From: Vitrella brassicaformis
Taxonomy: Eukaryota > Sar > Vitrellaceae
Assembly: GCA_001179505.1 (NCBI GenBank)
Contig: CDMY01000217.1
Coordinates: 136,815 to 159,990, forward strand
Direction of reading: 5' to 3'
Length of the DNA: 23,176 nt
Positions 9,300-20,300 of this stretch are shown piece by piece. Every line of letters begins with the position of its first letter. Position 1 is the stretch's first letter. The position numbers and the translations under genes are program-made. The notes beneath the pieces were generated by a model, which had not been told where the DNA came from, ran no database searches, and saw only the letters and a list, made by a program, of their open reading frames with translations.

Positions 9300-9437
9300 A
9301 GGCACTTCCTTTTCCCTAGCTGGCTTGTCGCTCACGCGTGCGCTCACATCCAAGATGCACGTGTCAAGGCACAAGAGAGATCCGGCTGTGTGTTGCTGCA
9401 GCACATTCACTCGCTGACCCCGAGTCGTGACCGAGTC

Positions 9438-11253
9438 ATGTCCTATCGGCTCCCGGACACTTATACACTCCCTGACGACGTCTGTCCTATTTGCTGCGAG
9501 CGCCTGGCGGAAGTGGTTGACGTCGCGAGGCTTGGATGTGGCCATTTCTTCTGCTTCCAGGTGGGTGCGTCCGTGTGTGGCTGATTGGAGATGATTGACT
9601 CATGGGGACACGCTTGCTTTGCTTGTTGCGCTGTGCCGGCCGTCCTGCCTGGCTGCAGTGTCTGAAGGATGAGGGGTCGGCGACACTAGAAGAACTTGGC
9701 AGATAGGAGATCCACTTTGGTTCAAGTTTGTCTTTTGTGTCTTCTGCAGGGCCTCGTTCTATGCTGATTCTGATGAGCGGCCGACCGGCACACGCACACT
9801 CCTTAAGCTCTTCCCCTGCCCTACCTGTCGCCTAGTAAGTCACCAAGACAAACCAAGACACACGCCAAGGGCCACCGACTGGTGTGTCTGCACTGATCAG
9901 GGTTGCCACTTGGTTGAGCGCATCAAGAGGCGATCAGAGCCCTCTGAGCTGGTGACCGATCCCCTCGACGGACCGTGGCGTGAGGTGACCGTCACGCAGG
10001 CTGGCGATATCGGGGATGAGACTTGGCTGGCCACCTACTACAGTCCCCACGCTTTCTGGGACGACTTCATGGGCCTGAACAACACGAGATGCGTCGACGT
10101 GCTTCAGGAGAGACTGGTGTGGTTTCAGCGCATTGCTGTGGTAACTCGGCGGGACCTGGCTGAATCGTGGGAGAAGATGGCTGTGACTGGTATGCGCAAG
10201 TGGACCCAACTGAAGATACGCAGCACTGCCGACCAGAGGAGGGAGGCCGTGGCGGACTTTTTCAAGTGGGATGTGGGTGCTGAGACAATGAGGGCAGACC
10301 TGCGCCATATTGAAGCCGGGCTGTCTGCCTGTCGGGAGCGGATCAGACGGCTGAGCGGCAGCAAGGACAGGTACTCAACTGACGTGTCGATATGTCACTT
10401 TGCAGCTCCATATGCCTCTGTAGGTCTGGTGAGTCTGCGGAGCCGTTCAGTGTTGGCGATGAGGTGTGGGTGTGTGGTTTGGCGAAGCGGCCAGAGTATA
10501 ATGGGCTTCCTGGTTCTGTCGAGGAGGTCCTTCCGCCCCGCACCCAAGACAACAAGACGGACGTCACTCGGTCAGTGAGGTGCAGGGGAAAGCATGAAGG
10601 AGACTAAATGTTGGGTGTGTGTTTCTCCGTTCCTCCATCCCTATGCTCTGCGTGTGTGGGAATGCAGGTACAAGGTGGCATTGTCTGTAGGCGGCATCGT
10701 GTTGTCGTTGCGGAAAGAGAACATCCATATCGTCGACTTCAAGATGAGTGCTTCCGAGCTCGACCAACTAAGGGACTTCATGGGCACTTTGAAGCTCGAC
10801 CCAACCTCCAGCCCGCCAGCTGATCCTGACAATTCCCTTGGTCGTCGGACCCAGCAAAGCGATGACCGTAGCGTCCCCTCAAGCCGTCCTGTTCGCACAT
10901 TTGTACCCTTTTGGTATCGGTCAGCCGTCGGGCGTCAAACAACAGCTGACCTCAACCAACAATGTCAAGCACGTGCTCAACCGACTCGACAAGAGGACGA
11001 TCTGCCCAGCCACCAAGCCACACGTCCAGAAGCCACCGATGACCCCGCCCGCCGACAGACGAGCGTGACTGACTTGATGTCTGGTCTGGAGGCAGCGTCT
11101 CTGCCGGAAAGGGGCCGGACGTGGATGAAGACATGTGTGGTTTGGGTCGTGTCTCGATACTTGGAAGTGTGTGTCCTGGTGATTACGTGTACCATGCTCT
11201 TTTTCGCAACACATCTGTGGTACGTATTCTGTGGAGTGAGTGACTCTTTTTGA
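9438..11253 (+). CDS. RING finger protein with PEYNG-type domain and hydrophobic C-terminal tail
   Basis: Six-exon model: 9438-9560, 9659-9675, 9750-9834, 9901-10370, 10424-10570, 10668-11253. Phases agree and the product is 475 aa. Residues 16-73 are a RING-HC with a long second loop: C16-x2-C19-x14-C34-x-H36-x2-C39-x2-C42-x27-C70-x2-C73. Exon 2 is a 17-base micro-exon. Its donor GG-GTCGGC is the least certain junction, chosen because reading on hits TAG. Residues about 80-230 are a helical, charged middle part I do not recognise. Residues about 243-300 hold GDEVWVCGL, RPEYNG and RYKVALSVGG..LSLRKENI. This is the small beta-barrel motif (GDxVxVxGL..PEYNGxxG..RYxVxL) found in many algal and alveolate proteins. 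Residues about 310-430 are polar and disordered. The last 45 hold a hydrophobic stretch (VCVLVITCTMLFFATHLWY) compatible with a tail anchor. It is probably a membrane-tethered ubiquitin ligase. Confidence 0.8.
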
Positions 11254-12760
11254 GATGGAGGGATGCGCTTGACGAGCGGGTCGGATTTGTTGTTCGAGTG
11301 GGTGGATGGATGGATGGATGGCTGGTCGTCAAGTAGACGGGAGGGAGGATAGATCTGTCGACTTGACTTCCGTGAGAAGGCACTATGTCTGTGGGGGCAA
11401 AGGCTCAGCTCAGCTGTCTCTTCATGTCTGTGCCATCAATGACAGAGTCACCCTGACATGTGATACGTACATGGACATCAATCGACGCAGATCGGTGAAA
11501 TGAGCCATCCATCAGTGCAAATCGGTGACAGTTTCACTGCATGCCGTGTCTTGTCACTGTCTTGTCCTTCGGAAGCTTAGTGAGTGGAGGGCAGGGAGGG
11601 AATCCGGGAGGGAGGGAGAGAGGGGGGTATTTCTGGTTGGTTAGGTAGGTGTAGCGCCAAATGCAAGGTGGACAGCGAGACGGAATGACCCGAGCCATCT
11701 GTCTGAACGGAATGACTGACAGGCTGACTGCCTGGCTGACGTACCGTGTGTCATGGTGTGCTGCGGTGTGCTGTGGCTGGTGTGTGGCGGATGGAGCTCT
11801 CATGACATGACAATTGTGTGTCGAGATGGATGTGCGTCGTGTCATGGCCCTGGTGCGGTTGATGGACTGACTGACCTCTGCCTCGTCCGTCCAGGCTCGG
11901 CGATTACACAAAAACGCGTCCGCTGCACTCAGTATAAATCGCAGTCAGTCCACTCGATCACACGAACACAACACAACACACAGATCACCCCCTACGAACA
12001 TACAACGCCTCAGTGGGATCTTGCCCCCCGCCGCTATGCAAGTGCGCTACACAGAACTGCCGCGTCAGCCATCCATCCATCCATCCATCCACACAGACAC
12101 GCATAGGAATTGACCTAGGCACTTCACCCGACAGCCATCTGCACAACCAATTGATTAATTAACACGCAGACAGACACCCCATGGAAACGTGCAAAGATGA
12201 ACATGGTGCCATGCAAAGGACGGAGCTACCGGCTCACAGACAGGTGTGGAATGTCTGTCTGTCTGTCTGTCTCTCTGTGCTCTCAAGGGGACAGAGAGAA
12301 GAGAAGAGCATTAATAGGTGTGTGGATGAGTGTGGACTGACGATGGGGTGTGAAAACCGGCCATGGACACCTAAAATGTGGGGAAGAGAGATACAGAGGG
12401 CAGCCAGAGGGACGACGGCCACACACACACACACACACACTCATGGATGTTATGTACAGGTGAGCACGTGTGTGTGTATATGGGTCTGTGGCTGGGGAGA
12501 TGGCTGTCGGCAAAATCGCCGCTACGCCCCACCTGTGTATATCTGTGTGGGCGGCACATAAGAGAGGGACAGAAAAGAGACGAGAGCGAGAGTAAGTCAG
12601 CCGGCCAGGAGACACAGATCACCGAGTTCCCTCCCTCTTTTCCTCCCTCTATGAACACACACAGTCGAGCCGCCGTTTCAGCCGACTGACTCTCACATGC
12701 CATCCATGCCCCCCACGCAATTGTCGTGCGATTCTCTCTGTACACCACACGCCGCGTGGC
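11254..12760. other. Intergenic DNA without recognised genes
   Basis: Contains GGAT/CCAT runs (about 11303-11320, 12066-12090), a GTCT run (about 12254-12272), a CA run (about 12421-12440) and a TATA-like GTATAAAT at about 11932. The open frames on both strands are short or simple-sequence-driven and show no domain. A minus-strand YLTNQ peptide near 11640 is discussed among the rejected items. Confidence 0.5.
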
Positions 12761-12879
12761 TTGTGTGTGCTGTGTGCAGACGATGGGAGCCGTAGAGATA
12801 GAGAGACGTAGAGACCGGTGAGTCTCTATCTCTATCTCTATCTCTGCGGCTCCCATCCTCTGCACACAAAGAACACACA
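12761..12879. repeat. Long imperfect inverted repeat (hairpin)
   Basis: Left arm 12761-12815 and right arm 12822-12879 are reverse complements over about 55 bases with a few mismatches and a small offset. The six-base loop is CGGTGA. The best-paired core is GATGGGAGCCG (12782-12792) with CGGCTCCCATC (12847-12857). The inner stem is TAGAGATAGAGAGA-like sequence pairing with TCTCTATCTCTATCTC. The outer stem is TGTGTGCAG with CTGCACACA. It lies between gene-free DNA and the phosphatase-like fragment. It could be a foldback or MITE-like element or a hairpin RNA source. Confidence 0.75.
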
Positions 12880-13102
12880 GAAAGGCCTTCTCGGGCGCCA
12901 GGAACTGTTTCTCTCACTCAATGCTGTCTGTCTGTGTTTGCGCTCTGAGTCTGTCTGTCTGTCTGTCTGTTTGGGCGCCGAGGGCATCGGCACCTACTGC
13001 CCTCTCACTTCAATGAACTTGAACCTAACGACACACAACCAGAGCCCTCGGACTGCACCACCCCCATCCCATCAATCCACCACGGTGGCTCGCTGCACCT
13101 AC

Positions 13103-13466
13103 CCGTTGCGCAGGTGTTGCTTCAGCACTCTCTTGCACGCATCAGCATGAAGCAGCTTCCAGTCGTTGGTATCCATCGGGAATGTGTTGCCGCTCTTGGG
13201 GGCGATGAGTGTGTCGTCGAGGTCGAGCCCAAACACCTTGTCCGATCCCGTCGAGCCATAGTCCCTCCAGTAGACGCTATCATCTCGCTGCTCAACCAAG
13301 CGGCACACACACAGACAGACACACACCAAGAACCGCGGGATAGATGGTCCATGTTGTTTGGCGCGTGTCTGCGCGTCCGTCCTACCGAGCGCCATTCTGT
13401 GCTGGGCTTGCTCTTCTTGGCAGCAGGGCGGCCGTCAGGACCCTGATCTAGACAACGCCTGCTCAT
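13103..13466 (-). pseudogene. Polynucleotide kinase 3'-phosphatase-like fragment
   Basis: Minus strand, two exons: 13466-13386 (ATG, 27 codons, ending PSTEWRS) and 13287-13103. Both sites are GT-AG and the phase agrees. The second exon encodes DDSVYWRDYGSTGS, then KVFGLDLDDTLIAPKSG, then NTFPMDTNDWKLL. This is the start of a PNKP/HAD phosphatase domain with the catalytic DxDxT motif. In PNKP homologues the chain next reads (V/I)IFTNQ, followed by the remaining HAD motifs and often a kinase P-loop. After the donor at 13102-13101, the best acceptor nearby gives only nine more codons (GPRALVVCR) and then a stop. I find no TNQ, lysine or P-loop motif on this strand down to about 11500. The fragment therefore lacks most of its catalytic domain. 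Alternatives are a long undetected intron or an assembly break. Confidence 0.6.
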
Positions 13467-14097
13467 GCTCGGCAAACAACGGTCTGCCGCTCGGAGAAAG
13501 AACAGACAGATTGCCTCCGTGCGTGGCAGAAGTCATCGCTCGCTCACCTTCTGGCCGTGCCGATGGATCTGATGCGCTTGAGGGAACACGGCTGTGCTGC
13601 AAACCAACGAGATCTCGTCCAGAAGGTAGTTAGAGGTCCGCTGAGTCAGGGGCGCGTGAAACCATGCCGGGGAACCACTCCCCGGCCCAGCTTCATCCAC
13701 TTCCCCCGCCCGGTGCCGTGCTGTCGCATTCCTGGGCGGAGAGAAGAGAAAGGGTGAGCCCCGCGCACAGAGGGAGGAGTTGCGAGCTGGGATGATGGAG
13801 ATGGATAGGAGAAGGGAACTGCCTCATTCCAAGCCCATTCTCGATGACTGAAGGCGGCACAGGGCCGTGGGAAGGATGTTGCGGCCCTGAGGATGGTGCG
13901 CGCAAATGGCATACACGACTGAGGAGCTACGCAGCACCGCAGAGCTCGGCAGATAGGGCTCATCGGCGCACTCGTGCTGCAGCGTCGTAAGGTGGTCTTG
14001 CGGACCAACGAAAACCGTCATCACATGAAAGGTATGCAAACAAACAATATGGCAGAGAGTCCCTGCGTCGCTGCTCCATGATCTCTCTCATGCGTGA
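13467..14097. other. Spacer between divergent phosphatase-like fragment and Sfi1-like gene
   Basis: This is the shared upstream region of a minus-strand fragment and a plus-strand gene, so it could hold a bidirectional promoter. A plus-strand candidate exon (ATG at about 13563: MDLMRLREHGCAANQRDLVQK, then a GTAGTT donor at about 13626) cannot be connected in phase with confidence. A further candidate near 13960-14031, ending at a GTATGC donor, is also ambiguous. The region contains no strong simple repeats, unlike most spacers here. Confidence 0.35.
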
Positions 14098-16940
14098 ATG
14101 TTGCATCGTGTTTGCAGCGCCACTCGGGAGTCGCTGATCGAAGGCCTGCTCGCCAACGAGCCTCTGCTCACGGCCCTGCTCAGCCAAAGCCATGCCATCC
14201 CAAAGCAGGCCGAGCGCCCCATCGAGAGGCTCATCCACGCCCTCCTGTGTAGCCCGTCGTCTATCGGCCGCCTGAAGGCCCTCCTCATTCGCAAGCTGCA
14301 GGCGCCGGCACCACCATCGGCGGCCCTCTTCCCGCTCAGCCGTGAGGTGCGTCGACAGCGGTGCCTGCAGCTGCTGGCATGGCTCGAGAGGGGCACATCG
14401 AAGGACGCTTGTGATGGTGGCCATGGTGGCCATCGTTCTGATGAACCATCACCGGTCGTGCAGCAGCATCAGCAGGCTAGGGATGGTGATGATAGCACTG
14501 GTTTGGTGGAGGATGGCGACTCGATGGAGGGCGGGGATGGCTGTGCAGTTGTCGCCGATCGAGACGGAGAAGATGCAAGGGCAGCGTACAGCAAACAGGT
14601 AGGTGGGTCATTCGTTGATCAAACAGACAATGAATGTCTGGCCGTACACGTGTGAGTGAATGTGTGTGTGCGTGGTCCAGTTGTCGTTCAGCTCGTGGAG
14701 AGGCTCATCCTGCAGAAGGAAAGGTGGAAGCACGCACCCACCAGTCAGCCAATCGCCCAACCAGGGTGTCGACTCTTGTCTCTTGGCTCTTGTCCACCTG
14801 CTATGGATGCTTGCAGACAGAGGGAGGCAGCTCTCCACCTCATACAAAGGTCCACAAGACACACACAGACGACGACAGACAGACCCTTACGCCACATGTG
14901 CGTGTATGCTTCTCTCCCTCTCCGTCTGTCTGTCTGGCCATAGACGTCAGCACCGGCTGCTCCGCACCGCTCTGCAAAGGCTGAGACCACACACAGATGG
15001 TGCCCACAACACACCAGGTGAGTAACTGAGGACAGAACGACAGAAAATCTACCGGGATGAGGTGTTGGGTTGTTGTACTGTCAGATGGTGCTGCATCTGG
15101 CGGTGGCCGTGAGGGCGATCGTTGCGATAGTGTTGGTCGGCAGCATCAGCATCCAAGCTGCAGCACCAGGCTTTGGGTGTGTGGGACCGGCACACCGTCG
15201 CCAGGTCGCTGGTGCGCAAGAACATGCTGCTGGCAGCCAAGTGAGCACTCTCTCTCCCTCGCACCAACCAAGGCACGCCCCGCTTTTCGCCCTCATTGCG
15301 TCTTGTCTTGATTGTGGTGCAGCTATGCGGCACTGCGTGCGTGCGAAAAGGCAATAGGCAAGTGGCGACACTATGCTGGTACGGAGGAGGAGACAGGAGC
15401 GGAACAACAGCCCATATGGTCGCTGTGTGCGTGGGGGGGGTGGATGGACGGACGGACGGACGGACGAATGCAATGCAGAGCAGCAGTGGCGTTGGCATCA
15501 GATCGATCGCATGACCTCCTCTTTCTCCCACGAGCGGGCACTAGATCGCTCCATGGCGAGGTGGAAGGCCTACTGCTCCGGGCGGAGGCGACACGCCGCT
15601 GGCTGTGGGCTCGCCAACAGCCACTATAGGTGCGCTGCCATGCCTGTCATGGGTCATCGTCGCGTGTCTGCATTGCATGTGTGTGGGGTTGTCGTTGGTG
15701 TGTGCTGTGCAGCAACAGACTGATGAAGCGTGCGTTTCGAAGCCTTGTCCGCTACACGAGTAAGTGCACACTGCACCTGTCCGTCCAGCAATCGAATGAT
15801 TTGCCGTGTCATATGGACACCCAGGGGTGCGGCGGATCAAGAACAGGCGGAACGCATTCGCCTTCTCCCGCTGGAAGGTATGCCGGCAGGCAGGCAGACC
15901 CGCAGACAGGAAGACTGACAAACCACAAGTCCATTGCTCGATGACTCCAGTGTGTTCTTCCCTCTGCGCCCCTTCAGCGGTGTCTGTTGTCGCGGACGGT
16001 GGCCTCGTGGCACGCCGCGGCCCTGCTATCGGTAGCCAAAGTGAGAGTCATGGCCGACACACTCACAGGTAGACCACCAAACACACAAACAAACAAACAG
16101 CACGGGCATCTCCGTGATCGTGATACGATGCCTTGTTTCCTTCTTTGGGATCAGCTGTGTATTGGCACTGCGTGGAGTCGGCCTTCGATCGGCTGGCACT
16201 GGCCAGACCCAAGCCACCCCCACCCCCACTCCATGAGCATGTCGGGAAGCCCCCGCTGCCCCCCATGAGGCTGCCACTGCACCTGGTCAACAGGTCATCC
16301 CGCCCCCAGGAGATGAGTGCCCGTGGACTGGATGAGGAGCGGCCGAGGAGATGGGAGTCGCAGCTGAGGGGGCGGGGCAGTGCCGTGACGACCCCACGCG
16401 AGAGGGGATGCTCCACCTTGCCAGCTGAACCAAGGTGAGCAGACATGAAATCCAATGATCGAGTGGTGCATTGTGGGTGCTCGGTTTGTCCCTTGTTCCG
16501 TTGCCGCTTGCAGAGGTCTGTCATGGCGCAGGCTGGCGAAGGACGCCAGGGACTCGTCTCGGTCGATACCGACCCCCCGCTGCAACCCGCCGTCTCCCAA
16601 ATCTCCCACTCCATCTGCCCCTCCCCCCCTCTCGTATCGGCCACCCTCATCCCGCCCCCCAGCACACAGGAGAAGACCGCCCCTGCCCCCACCACCCCCA
16701 GCCCGGCCACACGAGCCTCCCCACATAGCGCCGTCGACCGAGACGTTGCGGCGGCTGAATGAGTTTCTCAAGGGCGTTCACAGGAAATGTGAAGAGATCA
16801 TTGATCAAGGTGGAGGTGATGTGGCGGCGAATGAGGAGAGGTCGGCGTATGCATCGTTTGTGCGTGAGCTGCGAGTGAGGAAGGGGAGGGCACAGATGAG
16901 GAAGCAAGGGAGGGTGGGCGGCGGGCGGAGGATGCCGTGA
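14098..16940 (+). CDS. Sfi1-like repeat protein, probable centrin-binding centrosome/basal-body component
   Basis: Eleven-exon model: 14098-14598, 14692-14849, 14944-15017, 15144-15240, 15323-15378, 15479-15629, 15713-15759, 15825-15877, 15978-16068, 16155-16434, 16514-16940. Phases close throughout and the product is 644 aa. Residues 1-167 are helical, then acidic and Gln-rich. Residues 168-427 carry about nine helical repeats with a hydrophobic/Arg pattern ending in an aromatic: LVERLILQKERWKHA, HRLLRTALQRLR, LQHQALGVWDRH, ALRACEKAIGKWRHY, RALDRSMARWKAY, NRLMKRAFRSLVRY, RRNAFAFSRWK, CLLSRTVASWHAA and VYWHCVESAFDRL. This resembles Sfi1 repeats (L..AL..W..), which bind centrins along a long helix. 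Residues about 428-580 are proline-rich, and a basic helical tail follows. The start is uncertain: TGTTTGCAG at 14109-14117 could be an acceptor for upstream exons. Bases 14767-14817 may be a further phase-neutral intron. Confidence 0.65.
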
Positions 16941-17340
16941 GCGAGTGGTGACTGACTGGTGTCTGAGGGGTCTGCCTTGCCTGTTGTGTTGTGGTGTGGT
17001 GTGAGTTGTGTGGGGTGAATGTGTATGTGCATACAGACAGGCGCATGCCAGGAGTTGGCTGGCATGGTTCGTATATACAATTCTGGGAGAACTGGGAGAA
17101 AAGAATAGGAAGGATGGGTTGGTTGCACACGGGAGGGGAGCGGCCCACCCAAACCTGGCCGCAAACGCGCAAATGTCAAAAGTTTCCCCCAGAGAGCTTG
17201 TTGCTTGTCGAGGGCAAAGGAGAAAGGGTGATGGGCCTCGTCCGTCGTTTGTGCGGTGAATCCGAGTCGACATGTCAAGAAAGCTCGCAGTCTCCCCCAA
17301 AGGCCCACAGGTTTCCCCTTCAAGAAGCAAGAGAAACACG
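16941..17340. promoter_or_regulatory. Spacer with likely promoter/leader of the coiled-coil gene
   Basis: A 400-base interval between two plus-strand genes. It starts with TG-rich 3' flank and then becomes mixed, AAAG/GGGAG-rich sequence up to the start codon at 17341. Apart from the hairpin at 17044-17066 I recognise no specific element. Confidence 0.35.
17044..17066. other. Perfect short inverted repeat
   Basis: CATGCCAG (17044-17051) and CTGGCATG (17059-17066) are perfect reverse complements around a seven-base spacer. The site lies about 105 bases after the stop of the Sfi1-like gene and 275 before the next start. It could be a factor-binding palindrome or an RNA 3'-end hairpin. No T-tract follows. 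Confidence 0.4.
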
Positions 17341-20300
17341 ATGATGAAGAACCTTGTGAAGAAGCCCTCTATGGGATTCGGGGGTGTTCCGCCAGAGGAC
17401 CAGGCAAGCAATGACTGATAGCTGTCACACTGCCAGTCATTCACTCATTCACTCATTTTGTTGTCTTCGCTCCCCCTGCACTGACGCAGGAGCACGACAG
17501 CGATGACGAGCAGCAGCTGGGTGCCTTCTTGCCGCCCAGCGCTCATTACCAGCTCCACCAGGGAGAACAACAGGAGTTAGAGGAGCGACGCGCCCTCGCC
17601 CTTCGCCAGGAGCAGGAAAAGGCGTCACAAGAGGTGAGTGAGTGTGAGTGCAGCACAGCAGAGCAGACTTGCACGACATACACGAGAGAGAGTCGGGCAG
17701 GGCAGCAATCCAGCTAGGCCAGGCAGCCCGCAGTTGTGACTGAGTGAGGCAGGTAAGATCAGTGCATGTGGTGCGGTGCGGTGCGTGAATGAATGCAGGA
17801 GGCAGCGAGGATGAAGGACCGACAGGAGGCGACAGAGAAGCAGCTCAGGGCAGCACGGTACGGTCAGGCAACCACCTGGCAGCCGATAGAGAACCCACAC
17901 AGTCACTCCACTCACTCATTCCATGTCTACCTCGTTGTGTGTGTCACCAGGTTGCACGAGCGGCATCTCAAGAGCAAGATCAGCCGCCAGGCTGAGGATA
18001 TCCTCGACAAGACGACGGAGATAGACGAGCTACGCAAACGCGCCAACAAGAGAACAAGGTACCCAGCCCAGCCCCTCCCCCCCTCCCCCCCCGCCAACCC
18101 CACGCCAATCACCTGTTGCCTGTGTGTGTGCGCCTGTGGCCCACCTGCTGGTTTGGTGGCTTCAGCGATGATACGAGGCCGGGGCGGTTGGCAGGCGTTT
18201 TGATGGCCTCACCACACCGCCTGCAGCCACTCAGCGGTACGCATCGCGCTCTCACCGATTCTGTCACCTTTTATCTGACTGTCTGTGTGTTGGTCAATCA
18301 GATAGCCGGCACCGCCAGATGGACGACGTCAATGACAAGGAAGATTTCGAGGACGTAGGCACGGCACTCCACGGCAGGGCGCACACACACTTCCACTCTT
18401 ACCGGCGTGTACGGTCAGGTGCATTTTCTCCCCCACCCTGTGCACCACAACCGCCACCAGCGGAGCCCCTCGCTGCCCCCGCCAGCCCTTCCCAAACTCA
18501 ACCTCAAAGAGGTCCACGAGGTAGGCACACAGACCGGCACTCGTCCTCACATCCACACAGTCGTCAGTGTGTGTGTGTGTGTGTTGTGGTCTCAGGAACG
18601 TGATCGCAACTACCCGCCAGACCAAGTGGCAGCAGCCGCAGCCGCAGCGCCCGGTGTTGACGCTGCAGGCAAGGGAGGCAGCAGCAGTGCCAGCAGTGCG
18701 AGTGACGATGACGAGTGGTGCCGCGATATGGCCGCAGTGGCAGCCCCCACCACACACAAACGGCAGGACACGGACAGACAGGTGCGCGCCACACTGTGAC
18801 GCACACACAGAACTGAGGGAAAGATATCGACTGCACCTCTCTCTCTCTCTCTCTGTGGGTATGTGTGGTGTGTTGTCTGCAGGAGAGCGATGACGATGAT
18901 TTCGACGCAGACAACCGCCTCATGGGCGAGAGCACGGCGCGGTACTACATGAGGAAGTACGACGACGTCAAGAACCGATACGATGCCATCAAAGACATGT
19001 ACCACCACCAAGAGAAGACGATAGCGGAGCTGAGGTCGCACCTTGCAGCTGCGGGTGATAACAAGGTCAGTGAGAGACTGAGTGAGGAACACATGTGTGT
19101 ATAGGCGCACAAATGCACATCGGCGTGATGTGTTGTGCTGTGCTGTGTTGTGTGTAGACCAAGCTGCTGGCTGACAAGGATGCGGCGGCTGCCAAGGCGG
19201 CCGATGAGTGGTTCAAAATGGAGCACGTCCTCCGCACCACCATCGGCAAACAGCAGCGGGAGCTGGTCAGTGAGGGCCTACGTGTCCTCCACCAACAGAG
19301 GCCCACTGATGAAGGGTGTCTGATTGTGTGTCTGTATGCAGGACATGGTCAATGCAAAACTCCAGGAAGCCGAGAGAACCAAGGCCACTGATGCGGTTAG
19401 TCAGCACAGCCACACACCATCCAATCCAGTCACGGGCTCTCCTCCTCACTCCACTGATGTCAGGTACAGGAGCCGTCTGCTGGGGATCGCGTCGCCAAGG
19501 ATCAGTACGACGAGTTGCAGGCCCGGCTGGACGAGCTTCAGGAGAAATACAGCCAGCTGATGGAAGAGGCGGTGAGGTAGCCACACAGAAGCACCCTTCC
19601 AATATTGGCACACTGATGCCTGTGGGGTCTTGTGTGTCATGGCTGCCTGCCTCACCCAGGAGCGTCTCAAGAAGGTCGCCGCCGCCAATGTGGACAAATT
19701 GGCTGTGGCTGGTGGGGAGACCGACGTGCCCACAGGTGAGGAGGGGAGGGAGGAGGTGGGCGACACGCACACGCACACCACACCGACAGAGAGACAGAGA
19801 CAGATGTTCATTCCCTATGTGTGTGTGGGGGTGTGTGTGTGCATCTGTGTAGACGGTGATTTGGCGCGTCTTTTGTCCGGTTGCGATTTGCCGCCCGAGG
19901 TGACGGCCGCCGTCCACAGAGTTGACCAAACACTCGACGGAGAAGTGGTGAGATGGGGCGGGGCGTGGGCATACACACCACGAACTCACATCACCCTACA
20001 GTCGTCACACGGTCATTGTGGGGTGTGTTCCTCGTGTTGCCATTCCATCCATCCATCAGGTACGTGCGGACCGTTTGGCTCGCGAGGCCACGAGCCTGCG
20101 CAAGATGGCCGAGCAGAAGGAAGAAGTCAACGTGTAAGCTGACATCACAGCAAGCCAGATCACACATAACAACCTCTTCCACGCGCTCTTTGTGTTGTCT
20201 GGTGTGGTGTGTCGGTGTGCAGCACCGACGAGGCCAGGCAGGAGGCAATTCGCCACAGCCACGACGATGAACAGGACCGAAGGCTGCAGCAGGTGAGTCC

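Noticed and set aside
11534-11911. Minus-strand YLTNQKY peptide as the missing FTNQ motif of the phosphatase fragment
   Set aside because: It lies over 1.4 kb downstream, has no hydrophobic beta strand before it or further HAD motifs after it, and has no matching splice sites.
13960-14433. 157-codon minus-strand open frame
   Set aside because: It is antisense to the first exon of the Sfi1-like gene, whose plus-strand frame connects by splice phase to ten further exons.
16647-17444. 265-codon minus-strand open frame
   Set aside because: It is antisense to the proline-rich last exon, spacer and first exon of the next gene. It is low in complexity and has no recognisable motif.
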